This document shows positions 8,131 to 17,063 of a stretch of DNA of 64,000 nucleotides, in pieces. This stretch comes from CAZSDP01 sp964605665. Its GTDB lineage: Bacteria > Planctomycetota > UBA8108 > UBA1146. The position numbers were made by a program, and so were the translations under genes. Position 1 is the first letter of the stretch, and each line of letters opens with the position of its first letter. The stretch spans positions 62,001 to 126,000 of the forward strand of contig CAZSDP010000004.1 in the NCBI GenBank assembly GCA_964605665.1, written 5' to 3'. Under the pieces are notes generated by a model that did not search any database, was not told the origin of the DNA, and saw only the letters and a program-made list of their open reading frames with translations.

Positions 8131-9636
8131 TTATGGACACAGTCCACCGCTGACGCAGTCGATGGTGATCGGGTCAGGATCGACGCCGCAACCAGGGTAC
8201 GGTGGAGGGAAGGCCGGGCCACCGCTGAAGAGTGACGTCAGCAAGGTGATCGCATCGCCGAGATCCAAGGTCGTCCCCCCGTCGGCATTGCACGCTTCAC
8301 GACAGCTTGGAGTTTGTGAGCCCGAAACGAAGAGATAGTTGAGTAACACCACCGGATCTGCGAGATCTCGGACTCCGCTTCCGTCACAGTCCCCTCGAGA
8401 GAAGCGGGGGCAATCGTCCAGATCTCCGTCACCGTCGAGATCCTCAGAGGTCCCCGCCGCGAGATCACAAAGATCGGCGACCCCATTCCCATTGCAGTCC
8501 GCGGCCCCGTCTGCAACTGAGCCAGCACAGTAACTTGCGGGAGGAGGCATCAACGTCACCGGCCGAAAGCCGTCGTCGACAGTGACGGAGAGTTGATCGA
8601 TCCCGGTCTCGACGTTGTCAGTGATCTCGACCTCGAAGACCCCATTGCCGAGATCGAGCACGGTTCCGATTTGGCTTGCACCATCGCTCGCTGCAGCATG
8701 CTCGACGAGGACCGTCGCAGGAATTGAAACTGGAAGATCATCGAAGTCGCGGAGTTCGACCCGCAGCGTTCGCCCGTTCGGAGTCTTCGTGAAGGAGGTT
8801 TGCGAGAAGACAGCATCGGGTCTGCCGGCAAGATCGGCTCGCCGGTTGGCGAAGAGCGACTGAAGTTGATCAACAGGATCGAGCGATCCGACACTTTGAA
8901 AGGGCACGTTCAACGTATAGAGGTAGTCTCCGTCGGCGCACCCGGCGGCGGTACAGATGGGGTCATCGATGTCCCCAATTCTGGCGATTACGAAGTACCC
9001 GATGTGGCCAGACTTCGTGAATGCAGCGGGAGGACATCCGCAGGAGTCTGCAGGTCCGGTCAGGCAAGAGCAGCGCCCGTCCCCACCGGCATCTCGGGCG
9101 ACCTGCATTCCCGCCATCAATCGAGAGGGCAAATCGAGTCCCGGGGTGGTGATGGCAGCTTCAACGTCGGTGAGGACGCACGGTCCGGCCAAGATGTTCC
9201 CTTGCACGGCATAAGCGAGGTCTCCGTTGATCCCACTGAACCCTCCGGCCCATGCCATATTTTGCGACCCGGTAAAGGTGCGCCGCCTTCCACGGGTATC
9301 GACGATGCCGTACTGCCTTTGGGTGTGTCCGGGATAGTTACCGAGAATCGAAATCATCAGGGCTGGATCGAGGCCAATGCTCAACCCAGAGCTCAGGTAC
9401 CCGCGGCGAGTGCCGTCGGCATCTCCTGCGGCTTGGACTGCGGCTGCGCCGAGGCCGACTCGAACGACCGGAGTTGCCGCGAGTAAATCAAAGCTGGTGA
9501 GGCAGGTCACCGACGCGATGCCGACCTCTTTGGTTCGCTGGTCACAGACGACGATCGACCAGGTCGCTTCCACCGATCGAAGCCCCGCGGATAGAACCAA
9601 CAGCGCGGTGATTGTGACGAGAATGTGACGAATCAT
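8131..9636 (-). CDS. Secreted DUF1028 protein with C-terminal dockerin-like module
   Basis: Exported protein of 501 residues. A signal peptide ends before TWSIVVCD (residue about 25). DUF1028 (about residues 24-235) opens with the ATWSIVV strand and contains SSGLSIGLDPALM and QNMAWAG...GDLAYAVQGNIL. The family is proposed to have an Ntn-hydrolase fold, where the exposed Thr could be a nucleophile; this is inference. Residues 290-370 form an Ig-like beta domain, followed by DCNGNGVADLCD and DLDGDGDLDDCP Ca-binding loops (thrombospondin-3-like), then the shared dockerin-like module (FSRGDCDGSGVRDLADP ... GLCP-stop). The start has GGGAG six bases upstream. It is divergent from the MCE operon. 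Biological role unknown. Confidence 0.75.
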   Translation of the reverse strand: MIRHILVTITALLVLSAGLRSVEATWSIVVCDQRTKEVGIASVTCLTSFDLLAATPVVRVGLGAAAVQAAGDADGTRRGYLSSGLSIGLDPALMISILGNYPGHTQRQYGIVDTRGRRRTFTGSQNMAWAGGFSGINGDLAYAVQGNILAGPCVLTDVEAAITTPGLDLPSRLMAGMQVARDAGGDGRCSCLTGPADSCGCPPAAFTKSGHIGYFVIARIGDIDDPICTAAGCADGDYLYTLNVPFQSVGSLDPVDQLQSLFANRRADLAGRPDAVFSQTSFTKTPNGRTLRVELRDFDDLPVSIPATVLVEHAAASDGASQIGTVLDLGNGVFEVEITDNVETGIDQLSVTVDDGFRPVTLMPPPASYCAGSVADGAADCNGNGVADLCDLAAGTSEDLDGDGDLDDCPRFSRGDCDGSGVRDLADPVVLLNYLFVSGSQTPSCREACNADGGTTLDLGDAITLLTSLFSGGPAFPPPYPGCGVDPDPITIDCVSGGLCP

Positions 9637-9832
9637 CTGGAACTCCCATCAGCTCCGATCAACCGTGCCTCCGATCGCACCGTGCTCACCCGGTACAGAC
9701 ACGATCCATCATATCCGCTCAGTCCGATGAAGAAACAAATTGAATCGCTGCTGCTCTTGCAGCCAGATCGGGATCTGACGAAGATGGCGGCGTGGCGATT
9801 TTGAGCCGATCAGCCAGCCTTGGAAGGCGCCG

Positions 9833-10954
9833 ATGTCCGAGTTCTTCCTCGAGAAGGTCGACCATCCTGAGAGCTCTTCCGTCGCCTCGTTGCGGCTTGG
9901 CGGTCAATTAGAGCTCGCAGATGCGCCTGAGTTGTGGCGGCGTCTTCATGCCGAAGTCGACTCCGATCGGGAATGCACCATCGATTTGACCGAGGTGGAG
10001 AAGATCGATGGAGTGTGCGCCGCGATTTTGGTTTCACTCGAGGCTCAATTTCGAGCTGCCGGCCAGTCGCTTCGATTCACCGGTGCTCGAGCCGGAATCG
10101 AGCGACTCCTAGAGCTCTACGCAATCGAAGGAAACCCTGGGAAAGAGCCCCCTCGTCGACTTGGAATTTTGGAACAAGTGGGGGAAGGTGCCGTCGGTTT
10201 GGTTCGAACCAGCGGCGGTGTCCTCGCCTTTATCGGCCAGCTTTACCTCTCCGGCTTGCAAGCAATCCGCAGACCTCGAACGATTCACTGGGCTGACTTC
10301 GGCAAGTTGCTCGAAAAGGCGGGTGCGGACAGCGTTCCGATCGTCCTCGCGATCAATCTGCTGGTGGGTTTCATCCTCGGTTTGCAATCAGCGATTCAAA
10401 TGCAGCAATTCGGAGTCGGAATCTACGTCGCAGACTTGGTCGGGGTTTCGGTGGTTCGAGAGTTGGGTCCCTTGATGACCGCGATCATCGTCACCGGTCG
10501 CTCTGGTGCGGCATATGCTGCTCAAATCGGAACGATGGTTGTCTCTGAAGAAATCGCAGCTTTACGCTCGATGGGGTTTGACCCAATTCGATTCTTGGTC
10601 ATTCCGAGAACGATCACCTTGGCTTTGATGTTGCCTTGTCTTGTGGTCTTGGGGAACCTTGTCGGTCTCCTCGGGGGACTCCTTGTCGGCGTCTTTTACC
10701 TCGATCTTTCCTTGAGCGCGTACATCCTACGCACCCAGTCGGTGATCGGACTTACCGATTGGTTCAGTGGATTGTTTAAAGCCTCGGTGTTTGGAATCTC
10801 GATCGCTTTGATCGCGTGCCAACGTGGGTTCTCAACAAGGGGCGGAGCGGAGGGAGTCGGTGCTTCGACAACTTCCGCGGTGGTTTCGAGTTTGTTCATG
10901 CTGGTCTGTCTCGATGCGATCTTCACACTGATCTTCAGTGTGTTGGGAATTTGA
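9833..10954 (+). CDS. mlaE: MlaE-family lipid ABC transporter permease with fused STAS domain
   Basis: Inner-membrane permease of an MCE lipid-transport system, 373 residues. Residues 1-105 form a STAS domain (LRLGGQLELADAPELWRRLH, then IDLTEVEKIDGVCAAIL), equivalent to the separate MlaB regulator in E. coli. Residues about 125-373 are MlaE: LVGFILGLQSAIQMQQFGVGIYVADLVGVSVVRELGPLMTAI is diagnostic (positions about 185-225), followed by GRSGAAYAAQIGTM and EEIAAL. GGAAGG lies upstream of the ATG. First gene of a four-gene operon (E-F-D-lipoprotein); the next gene starts 38 bases on. The STAS fusion implies that the regulator is tethered to the permease. Confidence 0.9.
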   Translation: MSEFFLEKVDHPESSSVASLRLGGQLELADAPELWRRLHAEVDSDRECTIDLTEVEKIDGVCAAILVSLEAQFRAAGQSLRFTGARAGIERLLELYAIEGNPGKEPPRRLGILEQVGEGAVGLVRTSGGVLAFIGQLYLSGLQAIRRPRTIHWADFGKLLEKAGADSVPIVLAINLLVGFILGLQSAIQMQQFGVGIYVADLVGVSVVRELGPLMTAIIVTGRSGAAYAAQIGTMVVSEEIAALRSMGFDPIRFLVIPRTITLALMLPCLVVLGNLVGLLGGLLVGVFYLDLSLSAYILRTQSVIGLTDWFSGLFKASVFGISIALIACQRGFSTRGGAEGVGASTTSAVVSSLFMLVCLDAIFTLIFSVLGI

Positions 10955-10992
10955 GCTTTCGACCGCAGAGTCGTCGGTACTCCGGAGGATCG

Positions 10993-11739
10993 ATGGAAAA
11001 CGCTCCCATGATCCGAGTTTCCCAACTCACCATCGGGTGGGGGAGTCGAGTGCTGATGAAGGACCTGACCTTTGACATCGAACGCGGAGAGCGGTTTGTC
11101 ATTTTGGGGGGCAGTGGCAGTGGGAAGTCGACTCTCTTGCAAACCCTGATCGGATTGACTCCTCCCCTCTCTGGATCGATGGAGATCGGAGGAACGGGAC
11201 CGATCGCTCCAGAGACCAGAGCCCCCGCTTATGGCGTCATGTTCCAGTCGGGAGCGCTCTTTGGATCGATGACTCTTCTCGAAAATGTCGCATTGCCTCT
11301 CCAACGATGGACTGACTTGCCAAGCGACGCGGTGGGGGAGATTGCACGAGCCCGGTTGCGTCTGGTGGGTCTCGAGGGGTTTGAGAATCACACTTCAGCA
11401 GAGATCTCAGGTGGGATGAAGAAACGCGCGGGCATCGCGCGGGCTCTCGCCCTGGAGTCCTCCCTTTTGTTTTTGGATGAGCCGTCGGCTGGACTCGATC
11501 CGATCAGCGCGGTGGAACTCGATGAGTTGCTGTTGACTCTCAATGAGGAACTGGGAGTCACCTTGATTCTCGTGACCCACGAACTCGAGAGTATCTTCAA
11601 GGTTGCAACACGATGCATCGTTCTCGATCGTGACACACAAGGGATCATCGCCGATGGGCCTCCGGCAGAACTTCGAAGTCGGGACGAACCACCATTTCTG
11701 AAGCATTTCTTCAATCGTGAACCGAGGAACGCCAGATGA
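10993..11739 (+). CDS. mlaF: MlaF-family lipid ABC transporter ATPase
   Basis: ATPase subunit of the MCE transporter, 248 residues. Walker A GGSGSGKST (about residue 39), Q-loop GVMFQSGALFGSMTLLENV, signature SGGMKKRAGIARAL, Walker B LLFLDEPSAGLDP and the H-loop THE. The MFQSGALF and SGGMKKR strings are typical of MlaF rather than of generic importers. The ATG at 10993 has GGAGG five bases upstream; the longer open frame overlapping mlaE was rejected. The last four bases overlap the start of mlaD (ATGA), which indicates coupled translation. Confidence 0.92.
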   Translation: MENAPMIRVSQLTIGWGSRVLMKDLTFDIERGERFVILGGSGSGKSTLLQTLIGLTPPLSGSMEIGGTGPIAPETRAPAYGVMFQSGALFGSMTLLENVALPLQRWTDLPSDAVGEIARARLRLVGLEGFENHTSAEISGGMKKRAGIARALALESSLLFLDEPSAGLDPISAVELDELLLTLNEELGVTLILVTHELESIFKVATRCIVLDRDTQGIIADGPPAELRSRDEPPFLKHFFNREPRNAR

Positions 11740-12767
11740 CTCCAGCAAACTACTGGAAATTGGGACTCTTCATCGTCGTCTCTTTGGCGACCGGCCTCGG
11801 TCTACTCGCCTTCTTGGGGGCGAAGCAGATTCGACGAGAGGTTGAGGAGGTTCATTTCTTCTTCAACCAAACCGTGGATGGTTTGTCGGTGGGGTCTGAA
11901 ATCCGCATGAGAGGCATTCCCATCGGCAGGGTGACTGGAGTTGGATTGGCCGAAGACCGGATCCATGTCCATGCCAAAGGGGAGATCAGAGTTGCGACGA
12001 TGCAACGCCTTGGATTGCAACAACTCGGGATCGAGGCCTCCCCGGAAGAGGTGCGAGATAGAATTCAAGAAAGCGGTTTGCGGGCCTTCCTCGAGCAGAA
12101 CATCTTGACCGGGGTGGCGCTGATCAACAACGACTACTTCGAGGGATTCGCTGGGCAATTCCCGGAGTATCCGTTTCCAACCCCGCCGCGGACGATTCCG
12201 ACCGCTCCATCTGCGATCAGAGGCATCTTGGTCGACATGGAGAGTATCATTGCTCATCTGCGCAAGGATCTTCCTGGGCTGTTGGAGAGATTTGAGAGTC
12301 TCCTCGTCAGCATGGACGGTGCCCTCGTTGACATGCAGGTGGGGAACCTCTCCAGCGAGCTGCAGAAAACCCTCCAAGATCTCCGCACGCAGACCGATCG
12401 ACTCGTGCAATCGATGGGAGGCGCGATCGACAATGGGCAATCTCTCTTGGCTCGACTCGGTGACAGCGATGGGCCTTTCGAGCGGTTCCTCAAGACTTAC
12501 CGCGAACTTGGTGAGGAGTTGCGGGGCAGCGTTCAGAGTTTGGATCTGGAAAAAACGAAATCTGCACTCGACCGAACTTTGGGCACCCTGGAAGAAGCGG
12601 GAGATGGAGTGGTCCTTCTCTCCGATCAGCTGCGAGACGACCTGGGGCAACTCGGTCGAACTCTGGAATCGGCGCAGCGTCTGATGGAGGTTCTCGAGCA
12701 AGATCCCAGTTCAATCCTACGGGGACGTTCTACGGTACCTTCACCACTCGAGAGGAAAAAGCCGTGA
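11736..12767 (+). CDS. mlaD: MCE-domain lipid-binding protein, MlaD-like
   Basis: Membrane-anchored periplasmic substrate-binding component of the MCE system, 343 residues. One N-terminal transmembrane helix (residues 8-30), then a single MCE domain (about 38-115) with FFNQTVDGLSVGSEIRMRGIPIGRVTGV. Residues 165-330 are predicted helical and coiled-coil-like (repeated DLRTQTDRLVQSMGG, TLGTLEEAGDGV), so the protein is much longer than E. coli MlaD (about 180) and nearer to Mce or PqiB-type proteins with a helical tube. That could bridge the periplasm toward the lipoprotein encoded next. It overlaps mlaF by 4 bases and the next gene by 4 (GTGA). Confidence 0.88.
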   Translation: MTPANYWKLGLFIVVSLATGLGLLAFLGAKQIRREVEEVHFFFNQTVDGLSVGSEIRMRGIPIGRVTGVGLAEDRIHVHAKGEIRVATMQRLGLQQLGIEASPEEVRDRIQESGLRAFLEQNILTGVALINNDYFEGFAGQFPEYPFPTPPRTIPTAPSAIRGILVDMESIIAHLRKDLPGLLERFESLLVSMDGALVDMQVGNLSSELQKTLQDLRTQTDRLVQSMGGAIDNGQSLLARLGDSDGPFERFLKTYRELGEELRGSVQSLDLEKTKSALDRTLGTLEEAGDGVVLLSDQLRDDLGQLGRTLESAQRLMEVLEQDPSSILRGRSTVPSPLERKKP

Positions 12768-13381
12768 TCAAGCCACTGTTCCGTCGTCATCTCGCGGTTT
12801 GCGCGGTCATCTCGTTCTGCATTCTTGGAGCGGGTTGCATCGAGTCTCGCCCTCCACTGGAGCCGCGGTTCTACCTTGTGCCGACTTCGTTCGATGTTCC
12901 GCAACGAGGCGAAGACGGCGCACCCGCAGTGCGCATCTCTTCCGTCACTTCCGCAGCTCACATCGGTGAACGCATCTGCTGGCGCCTCTCCGATGTGGAA
13001 GTCGCATTCGATGATGAGAATCGCTGGGCCGCCGATCCGAGAGAACTGGTTCGAGATGCTCTCGAGCAAGCCTGTTTCGCCGAAGGATCACTTCAGAAGT
13101 CGACGGAGAGGCGGGGGGCGGAACTCTCAGTCCACTTAGAGGGCTTCGAGGGGGCGCTGGAAGTGAAGGAGGCGAGAGTTGTCTTGAGAGCTCAACTCTC
13201 CACTCAGCGTGATGCGGCGCAGTTTCAGCACCGGGTCAGTCTTCAGCGCCCTTTGTCTGCGACTGAGACGGAAGACTTGGTGAGAGTGCTTGGTGAGTTG
13301 TTGGAGGCTGCGGTTACCGAGGTGGCCAATTGGGCAGAAGCTGAACTGCAGCAGGTGAAGAAGGAAGCCGAATCGAATTGA
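12764..13381 (+). CDS. PqiC-like ABC-transport auxiliary lipoprotein
   Basis: Predicted outer-membrane-facing lipoprotein of 205 residues, a partner of MCE transporters (ABC-type transport auxiliary lipoprotein family). The signal peptide ends in CILGAGC; the acylated Cys would be residue 25, although the lipobox is slightly atypical (Gly at -3). The PRFYLVPT string right after the Cys matches the family's opening FYLL strand. The start is GTG at 12764 inside the mlaD stop (GTGA overlap). A C-terminal helix (EAAVTEVANWAEAELQQVKKE) is predicted. Last gene of the operon; it supports a PqiABC-like envelope-spanning path. Confidence 0.8.
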   Translation: MIKPLFRRHLAVCAVISFCILGAGCIESRPPLEPRFYLVPTSFDVPQRGEDGAPAVRISSVTSAAHIGERICWRLSDVEVAFDDENRWAADPRELVRDALEQACFAEGSLQKSTERRGAELSVHLEGFEGALEVKEARVVLRAQLSTQRDAAQFQHRVSLQRPLSATETEDLVRVLGELLEAAVTEVANWAEAELQQVKKEAESN

Positions 13382-13422
13382 GGGAGCCTGGTGTCCCCAC
13401 GATGGCTAATTTCACGATTCTC

Positions 13423-13863
13423 TTAACCTTCAGTTGAGTCTCCGCCAACCAGTAGCCAGATCCCTGTGACGACGAGCGCGATCCCTGTCGCTTCTCGAAT
13501 CCCCAGAGATTCGCGTCCGAAGGCAAGGGCGAGAAGGCCTGCCGCTACGACTCCGCCACCGATCAAGATCGGTGTGGCGCGGGTTACCGTGACCCCCTGG
13601 GAAAAGACCACGAAGGAGAGAATCTCCGCGAGCCCGACGGAAACGCCGGCGAGCGCCGCGAAGCCTAACCCTGCTTTGCTGACTGGAAGTGGGACTCCAC
13701 GAAAGTGAAGTACCGCGAGCAGTAAAACTCCGACGGCGAGCGCACTCGCTTGTAAGACCACTGCTCCGAGAATCTGGTGAATTCCTCCGGAGGCGATCTT
13801 CATCAGAAAGTTATAGGCGCCAAAGCTGAACGCGCCGAGTAGCGCCCAGAAAATCCACGTCAT
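13423..13863 (-). CDS. Single-repeat EamA-like membrane protein
   Basis: Small membrane protein of 146 residues with four or five helices, equal to one EamA repeat (MTWIFWALLGAFSFGAYNFLMK at the start, GRExLGxREATGIALVVTGIWLL at the end). Half-size members of the DMT superfamily act as dimers. ATG 13863 is preferred to a TTG eight codons earlier. It lies 67 bases downstream of the carboxynorspermidine decarboxylase on the same strand, so it may be co-transcribed and could export or import a polyamine-related compound; that link rests only on position. Confidence 0.7.
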   Translation of the reverse strand: MTWIFWALLGAFSFGAYNFLMKIASGGIHQILGAVVLQASALAVGVLLLAVLHFRGVPLPVSKAGLGFAALAGVSVGLAEILSFVVFSQGVTVTRATPILIGGGVVAAGLLALAFGRESLGIREATGIALVVTGIWLLVGGDSTEG

Positions 13864-13930
13864 CGTCGTCTCACTTCCGCGGTTCAACCTTGATCAAATG
13901 AGTGGAGCGGTTTGCCGTTCCCCGACCGCA

Positions 13931-15139
13931 TTAACCGAGCCGGTTTCGGTAATCTTCGAATCCAAATCGACGAACAACCTCGGTCTCTCCACCGCTCCAG
14001 CGAATTGCGATTGCTGGATGCTGGACCCCATTGAATGTGGTGGTCTTTACCATCGAGTAGATCGCCATATCGCCGAACACCAATCGATCACCGACGCGCA
14101 GGGGGGCGTCGAAGGAGTAGTCCCCGATGATGTCGCCGGCGAGGCAGGTGGGACCACCAAGGCGGATGGTGTGGGCTCGTTCTCCGGGTTCCCCGGCATT
14201 CTCGATCACGGGACGATACGGCATCTCGAGAACGTCTGGCATGTGTGCTGTTGCGCTGACGTCCAAGATCGCGGTGTCGATCCCATCGCAGGACACAATG
14301 TCGAGTACGGAGGCGATCAGGACTCCTGCGTTGAGCGCGACCGCTTCCCCTGGCTCGAGGTACACCTCATGGCGATATCGCTCACGGTGCTGTCGAATGA
14401 TATCGATGAGGTTTTCGAGGTCATATCCAGGTTTGGTGATGTGATGGCCGCCTCCGAAGTTGAACCAACGCAGTTGTGGATCTTCGAGGATTGTCCCAAA
14501 GCGACCCTCGATCGCCTCCAAAGTACGGGCGAGCGCATCGCTACCCAACTCGCAAAGGGTATGAAAATGCAATCCTTCGATGCCATCGGGAAGCCGATGC
14601 TGGAGCTCAGCGGCGGTCACTCCCAAGCGAGAACCTGGCGCGCAAGGATCGTAAATCTCGACCGCAACTTCTCGGTGCTGGGGGTTGATCCTTAATCCGC
14701 GGCTCACTCCAGCAGCTTTTTCTTCCCTCTCCCAATGAGATGCGAATCGATCCCACTGGTGGAGCGAGTTGAAGATGACATGATCCGCTATTCCTAAGAT
14801 TTCACCGAGGTCTTGGGCGGAGTAGGCAGGGGAGTAGACATGGACTTCACCCCCAAATTCTTGGTGCGCGAGTAGCGCCTCATGCAATCCACTGCAGGTG
14901 CATCCGCTCAGCTTCTTTGAAATGGCGGGGAACAGTCGCCAAGCGGCGAAGCCCTTGAGCGCGAGGAGGACCTTCGCCCCCGATTCTCTTTGCACTCGAT
15001 CGAGAAGATCGCAGTTCTGCATGATGCGATCTTCATCGATGACAAAGCAAGGCGTGGGCACCTCGCGCAACTCGGCGGCGGTGATGGCGATTTCGGGTGG
15101 GCGCCCTTGTGGCGCACCTTCAGTCGATCGGTTGGTCAC
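13931..15139 (-). CDS. nspC: Carboxynorspermidine/carboxyspermidine decarboxylase
   Basis: PLP-dependent fold-III decarboxylase of 402 residues, last step of the alternative (norspermidine or spermidine) polyamine route. Key motifs: PTPCFVIDED near the N-terminus, the PLP-binding Lys in LLALKGFAAW, SGLHEALLA, HFHTLCE, NFGGGHHITK, YLEPGEA and GPTCLAGDIIGDY with the catalytic Cys. GTG at 15139 with AGGTGA upstream is the best start. It overlaps the 3' end of the carboxynorspermidine dehydrogenase gene by 20 bases, so the two are one operon and act consecutively. Confidence 0.92.
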   Translation of the reverse strand: MTNRSTEGAPQGRPPEIAITAAELREVPTPCFVIDEDRIMQNCDLLDRVQRESGAKVLLALKGFAAWRLFPAISKKLSGCTCSGLHEALLAHQEFGGEVHVYSPAYSAQDLGEILGIADHVIFNSLHQWDRFASHWEREEKAAGVSRGLRINPQHREVAVEIYDPCAPGSRLGVTAAELQHRLPDGIEGLHFHTLCELGSDALARTLEAIEGRFGTILEDPQLRWFNFGGGHHITKPGYDLENLIDIIRQHRERYRHEVYLEPGEAVALNAGVLIASVLDIVSCDGIDTAILDVSATAHMPDVLEMPYRPVIENAGEPGERAHTIRLGGPTCLAGDIIGDYSFDAPLRVGDRLVFGDMAIYSMVKTTTFNGVQHPAIAIRWSGGETEVVRRFGFEDYRNRLG

Positions 15140-16325
15140 AGTCGATCACCTGCCACGGTAGGCCAAAGCGGTTTAAGTCTTCCATGAAGGGATCAGGGTC
15201 GAACTCTTCCATATTGAAGACTCCCGGGCCTTGCCAACGCTTCTCGAGGAGCATCTTCGCCCCGATCATCGAAGGCACTCCCGTCGTGTAGCTCACCGCC
15301 TGTGCCCCCGTCTCGGCAAAGGTCTCCGCATGGTCAGAGACGTTGTAGATGAACTTGCGAACCGGCTTTCCGCCCTTGGAGCCGGAGATCACGCAACCGA
15401 TGGAGGTCTTTCCCGTGTAGCCTTCGCCGAGCGATCCCGGATCGGGAAGAAGCGCCTTCAAGAATTGAATCGGAACGATCTCTTTCCCCTCGAAAGAGAC
15501 CGGGTCGATTCGCGTCATCCCGACATTTTCGAGCACACGGAGGTGCGTGAGATACTCTTCGCCGAACGTCATCCAAAATCGGATGCGCTTGAGGCCTTTA
15601 TTGGCCAAGTTTGGAACGAGAGACTCGAGCTCTTCGTGATAGAGCAAGTACATCGTTCGAACGCCGACTCCGGGGAAGTCGAATTCGCGCTTGACCGACA
15701 TCGGGTCGATTTCGCGCCAGTCTCCCTGCCAGTACTTTCCCCGTTGCGTCACTTCGCGAATGTTGATCTCGGGATTGAAGTTGGTCGCAAACGCTTTTCC
15801 GTGATCGCCACCATTGCAATCGACGATGTCGATCGTCTCGATTTCATCAAAGAGGTGCTTTGCTGCGTAGGCGCAAAACACATTGGTCACACCTGGATCA
15901 AATCCACTGCCGAGCAGAGCCGTCACTCCGGCGTCTCGATATCGATCACGATATGCCCACTGCCAGTGATACTCGAATTTCGCTTCGTCGATCGGTTCGT
16001 AGTTTGCCGTATCGAGGTAGTCGACTTTTGTTTCGAGGCAGGCGTCCATGATCGGTAGATCCTGATAGGGGAGTGCGAGGTTGATGACGAGTTGCGGCTC
16101 TTCGCGTCGGATCAATGCCGCTACTTGAGAAGCATCGTCGGCGTCGACCTGCGCGGTCACGATTTCTCGATCAAACCTCTCCCGAACGCGAGCCGCGATG
16201 GCGTCGCACTTGGAAAGCGTTCTCGAGGCGAGGGTAATGCGCTCGAAGACTTCGGGCAGCTCTGCGCATTTTTGGACCGCAACGGTGCTGACGCCACCGG
16301 CGCCGATGATCAGAACTCGTGACAT
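15120..16325 (-). CDS. Carboxynorspermidine (carboxyspermidine) dehydrogenase
   Basis: Saccharopine-dehydrogenase-family enzyme of 401 residues that reductively condenses aspartate semialdehyde with a diamine (diaminopropane or putrescine) to the carboxy-polyamine removed by NspC. The N-terminus has the nucleotide fold VLIIGAGGVSTVAVQKCAE, then INLALPYQDLPIMDAC and DTANYEP; later GSGFDPGVTNVFCAYA is typical of the family. The ATG at 16325 has GGAG eight bases upstream; the longer open frame to 16403 adds a non-conserved leader. Placement immediately before nspC supports the polyamine role over lysine metabolism. Confidence 0.9.
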   Translation of the reverse strand: MSRVLIIGAGGVSTVAVQKCAELPEVFERITLASRTLSKCDAIAARVRERFDREIVTAQVDADDASQVAALIRREEPQLVINLALPYQDLPIMDACLETKVDYLDTANYEPIDEAKFEYHWQWAYRDRYRDAGVTALLGSGFDPGVTNVFCAYAAKHLFDEIETIDIVDCNGGDHGKAFATNFNPEINIREVTQRGKYWQGDWREIDPMSVKREFDFPGVGVRTMYLLYHEELESLVPNLANKGLKRIRFWMTFGEEYLTHLRVLENVGMTRIDPVSFEGKEIVPIQFLKALLPDPGSLGEGYTGKTSIGCVISGSKGGKPVRKFIYNVSDHAETFAETGAQAVSYTTGVPSMIGAKMLLEKRWQGPGVFNMEEFDPDPFMEDLNRFGLPWQVIDCDQPID

Positions 16326-16541
16326 CAAAGGTCTCCATGCAGGGGCGTTGATGCGTCGGTTGGAGTGACCGACGGGAAAATCGACAGCAGAGTATAGCGT
16401 CAATAAATCGGGGATCGAGGTCGCTGGTGAGTGGTTTCGGTCATTCGATAGAAAACAGTCGGAAATCGTATTTTGGCAGACTCGAAACGTGCTTTTACGG
16501 CGATCGAGGCGGCTCGTTAGGATCTCCGCGTCGCTTCAGTT

Positions 16542-16856
16542 CTACTGCTCATCCGTTCCCTCGATCTTGACCCCGTAGAGTAGGGAGCCAGCCAGCAACA
16601 CCAAGAGGACAGCGCTGGTGAGGCTGCCAAAGATCAAATAGACCGCGCTTCCCAGCAGAGGAAGAACGCAGATGAGAGCAACGATCTTGAAAAAGGGCCC
16701 CCGCTCTGCAGGTTTGAGCTCATCCTCCGGGAGTTCGACCGAATAGTAGTCAATCTCATCGCTCCACCCGGTCTCGAAGTCGCTGCCACACTCTCGGCAC
16801 GCAACTGCGCGGGGAGGAAGAGAAGCACCACAGTGAGGGCAGTAGTCATCACTCAT
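16542..16856 (-). CDS. Zinc-ribbon membrane protein
   Basis: Small protein of 104 residues. The N-terminus is a zinc ribbon (CPHCGASLPPRAVACRECGSDF, two CxxC pairs within about 20 residues), then an acidic linker (EIDYYSVELPEDE) and two closely spaced transmembrane helices (about residues 57-97). Ribbon-plus-helix proteins like this are common in Planctomycetota and usually unnamed. It stands alone upstream of the polyamine operon, about 216 bases from it. Function unknown; two further zinc-ribbon membrane proteins occur in this window. Confidence 0.75.
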   Translation of the reverse strand: MSDDYCPHCGASLPPRAVACRECGSDFETGWSDEIDYYSVELPEDELKPAERGPFFKIVALICVLPLLGSAVYLIFGSLTSAVLLVLLAGSLLYGVKIEGTDEQ

Positions 16857-17063
16857 GTCACTAGGGTACCTTCATGGGCGGAAGGTGGGGAGTGCAACGT
16901 GGGAGATCTTCCTCCATTCTCCTCAGCGGCGTGGCGATCAACCAACCCCCTCCAGTCGCGACGATCTGCGGAGAGGGTGGCATTGCGAGAGTGACATGTT
17001 CTCGGAAGGTCGTTGGGAGTATTCTCTGTTCCCTCCGTCAGAAAAAGTCGAAAGGGCCCTGAT

